Shown here piece after piece: positions 61,930-64,000 of a stretch of DNA of 64,000 nt. The position numbers were made by a program, and so were the translations under genes. The DNA comes from Saururus chinensis (Eukaryota > Streptophyta > Magnoliopsida > Piperales > Saururaceae), in the NCBI GenBank assembly GCA_035235625.1, contig CP141145.1, positions 3,224,001-3,288,000 of the forward strand, in the 5' to 3' direction. The notes under the pieces were generated by a model. The model was not told the DNA's origin and made no database searches. It saw only the letters and a program-made list of their open reading frames with translations. Each line of letters opens with the position of its first letter. The stretch's first letter is position 1.

Positions 61930-62814
61930 CTGTCTGATTTGTTTGCTGTTGTGAATCAATTTTATAATGTATGGCTTACATAAAACAGGAATACACACAA
62001 CCCTTCTTCCCTCATGGCATGTTTCTATACATAAATAAAAGCTAATAGATGGAGTATAAGAATAGGCTCGTATATCATTTTACTACCAGCATTCTTCTTT
62101 GTGCATCTAATTTGATTCTATCAGTTATTAGGACTATGCAGCAATGAGCTATTCTAATGTATATCCCAAGTAGTAATGGTAGTTAAGAGGGTCTTGCTGC
62201 TAAAAATCAGCTGACAAGGATGCAATCATTATTAATATCATAACTAGAAACCACACAGTAGTTTATTAATAATGTTATCACGCATCATCTGCTTTTGCAA
62301 AGCTCTTAGTTTTTAAAGTATTATCCGCTTTTGCAAAGCTGAGTTAAATAACTAACGGTACTATGTATATTTTGGTAAATTCCTACTTTATAGTTTCATA
62401 AATGAGTTTTTTCTATATTACTTGGCCTGAGACACAAATATTTCATATTCCCTGGTTTTGTAAAAAATATTCCATAGAACCTAAACAATTTTTAGAAAAA
62501 ATTGGACCAAAATACCCCTACAAAAAGGGTTAGGGTTGAAAATCGTGTAAACCAATTGTGACACATAAATATTACTATCAGCAACCACATGAAAAAAGTT
62601 CTTCCTTTGGATGTTAATATCGGCACCACATGAAGCGGATAAAAAAAGGTCTTGTTTATCCATCTATTCATTCACAGCTGTTTAATTTTTGTGCAAGCAA
62701 AAGAATTTTTGCTGTTATTTCTGCAGCTCTACTTTCTTTTCAGATGACTCTTACTCATGTAACAGCGATGCATTGAGTAAGATGAAGGAAGATCTACTTT
62801 GTTCAGTCAAATAA
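61930..62814. other. Unassigned stretch, perhaps MYB intron 1
   Basis: No domain was seen on either strand. By position it should hold the first MYB intron and possibly exon 1 on the minus strand. The typical tryptophan-rich R2 text is absent. A duplicated word 'cttttgcaaagct' occurs near 62291 and 62329. Confidence 0.4.
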
Positions 62815-64000
62815 TAGAACAAAGGAGAGGGAGAGAGAGGAGAGGGAGAGAGAGGAGAGGGAGAGGGAGAGGGAGAGAGAGAGAGAGAGGAGAGAGAGTA
62901 AGAGCGGAGAGAGGAGAGAGATAGAGAGAGGGGAGAGAGGAGAGAGAGAAAGAGAGGAGAGGGAGAGAGAGAGAGGAGAGGGATGGTAACTTTATTTTAA
63001 TTTTTTGTATGAATTTTTATATTTTTAAAATAAAAAATTAAAATACATACTAATAGCGAAGTATATGAATATACTTTGCTATTAATATATGTATTGACGA
63101 CCTATAAAATTATATGTTGCTAGCTAATATGATTTCTGATAATTATTTTTTTTATTTTTTAAAATTAATTTTAAATAATAAAAAATCTTAAAAAATTGAA
63201 ATTAGAGGAGAGATAGTGCATAGGGAAAGAGGAGAGAGAGGAGAGAGAGAAGAGAGGGAAGAGACAGAGGGGTGGGAAGAGGAAAAAAGAGAGGGAAGAG
63301 AGAGAGGGGAGGGAAGAGGAAAGAAGAGAGGGAAGAGAGAGGGGAGGGAAGAGGAGAGAAGAGAAGAGAGGGAAGAGAGAGAGAGAGAGGGGGAGGGAAT
63401 AGGAGAGAAGAGAGGGAAGAGAGAGAGGGGGAGGGAAGAAAGAGAGAGGAGAGGGAAGGTAAGAGAGAGAGAGAGGAGTATGAAGCAGAGAGGAAGAGGA
63501 AGAGGAGAGAGGGGAGAGAGTGGAAAGAGAGGAGAGGGAGATAAGAGATAGTGGAGAGGGGAGAGAGGAGAGAGAGGGGAAAGAGATGAGAGGGAGAGAG
63601 AGAGAGGAGAGGGAGAGTAATTTTATTTTAATTTTTTTATATTTTTTTATTAATTTTTAAAATAAAAAATTAAAATTAAAATACATACTAATAGCGACGT
63701 ATAACTTTATACATTGCTCTTATGATTTCTCTTAATTATTTTTTTATTTTTTAAAATTATATTTGAAGAATAAAAAATCTTAAAAAACTAAAATTAGAGG
63801 AGAGATAGTGTAGGGAGAGAGGAGAGGGAAGAGAGAGAGAGAGAGGAATAAGATGGAGAGAGTAAGAGGACACAGATAGAGAGGAGAGAGGGGAAAGAGA
63901 GGGGAGAGAGGAGAGAGAGGGAGAGAGAGGGGAGGGAAGAGAAAGAGGAGGGAAGAGAGAGAGAGAGGAGAGGGTGAGTAATTTTATTTTAATTTTTTAA
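62815..64000. mobile_element. CACTA-type array with GA tracts (runs off window)
   Basis: GA-only tracts (62820-62985, 63205-63618 and 63795-63975) alternate with two copies of a piece of about 180 bp: 'attaaaatacatactaatagcga' style sequence, then a TATATG/CATATA-type hairpin, then 'gatttct..taattattttttt'. It is the complement-strand equivalent of 35284-37075. The Arg/Glu-rich frames come from composition alone. Confidence 0.6.

Noticed and set aside
63216-63551. Arg/Glu/Gly-rich open frames
   Set aside because: They come from GA-only tracts of the CACTA-type module; composition alone explains them.

Overview
The window is nuclear DNA from a flowering plant: AT-rich, with intron-containing genes outnumbered by old transposable elements. 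The terpene synthase reads most like monocot TPS-a enzymes and its exons are not GC-rich, which leans towards a non-grass monocot. That is an inference from protein style, and the species cannot be named.

Host genes. A segment on the left (3127-7267) carries, on the minus strand, the end of a CRM-domain (chloroplast RNA-splicing type) gene followed by a seven-exon terpene synthase (5301-7589). The terpene synthase keeps every catalytic motif and every splice site, but has one 4-bp insertion in exon 3. The same segment occurs again at 45797-53001, about 3% diverged, where the terpene synthase copy has lost its 5' end and carries other frameshifts. Both CRM copies share a stop codon, so that gene was dead before the duplication. 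An R2R3-MYB exon lies on the minus strand, split into 54340-54423 and 61908-61929 by a Ty3/gypsy retrotransposon.

DNA transposons. A 3.4-kb CACTA element (46707-50102) sits inside the right-hand copy, while the left-hand copy preserves the empty target site. It carries two exons of a captured long-chain acyl-CoA synthetase gene with their intron. Its subterminal GCGACGC-type repeats and GA/CT-rich tracts recur at 24085-24845, 31200-31520, 35284-37075 and 62815-64000. A Mutator-like transposase remnant lies at 37080-38500, and hairpin MITEs at 8092-8470 and 10652-10776.

Retroelement fossils. LTR-type sequences fill most of the rest. They include a repeat family, here called X, at 1-2177, 14225-17181 and 31640-35283. 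A second family has long LTRs and no visible gag-pol, at 38579-45796 (plus), 17182-22806 (minus) and 24846-27016 (3' end only). A broken Ty3/gypsy element occupies 54424-61907. All are treated as broken fossils.

Most unusual signals. (1) The gag-less LTR family carries a tandem array of about 85-nt hairpins, each closed by GGTAGA-type arms, with arm changes that tend to keep pairing. (2) A 342-bp insertion at 33324-33665 is built from three locally copied pieces, one of them inverted, as expected of serial template switching. (3) The CACTA element with captured acyl-CoA synthetase exons and its empty site are both visible in the window. (4) A retrotransposon has split a MYB exon. (5) A terpene synthase appears to be one 4-bp slippage away from intact.
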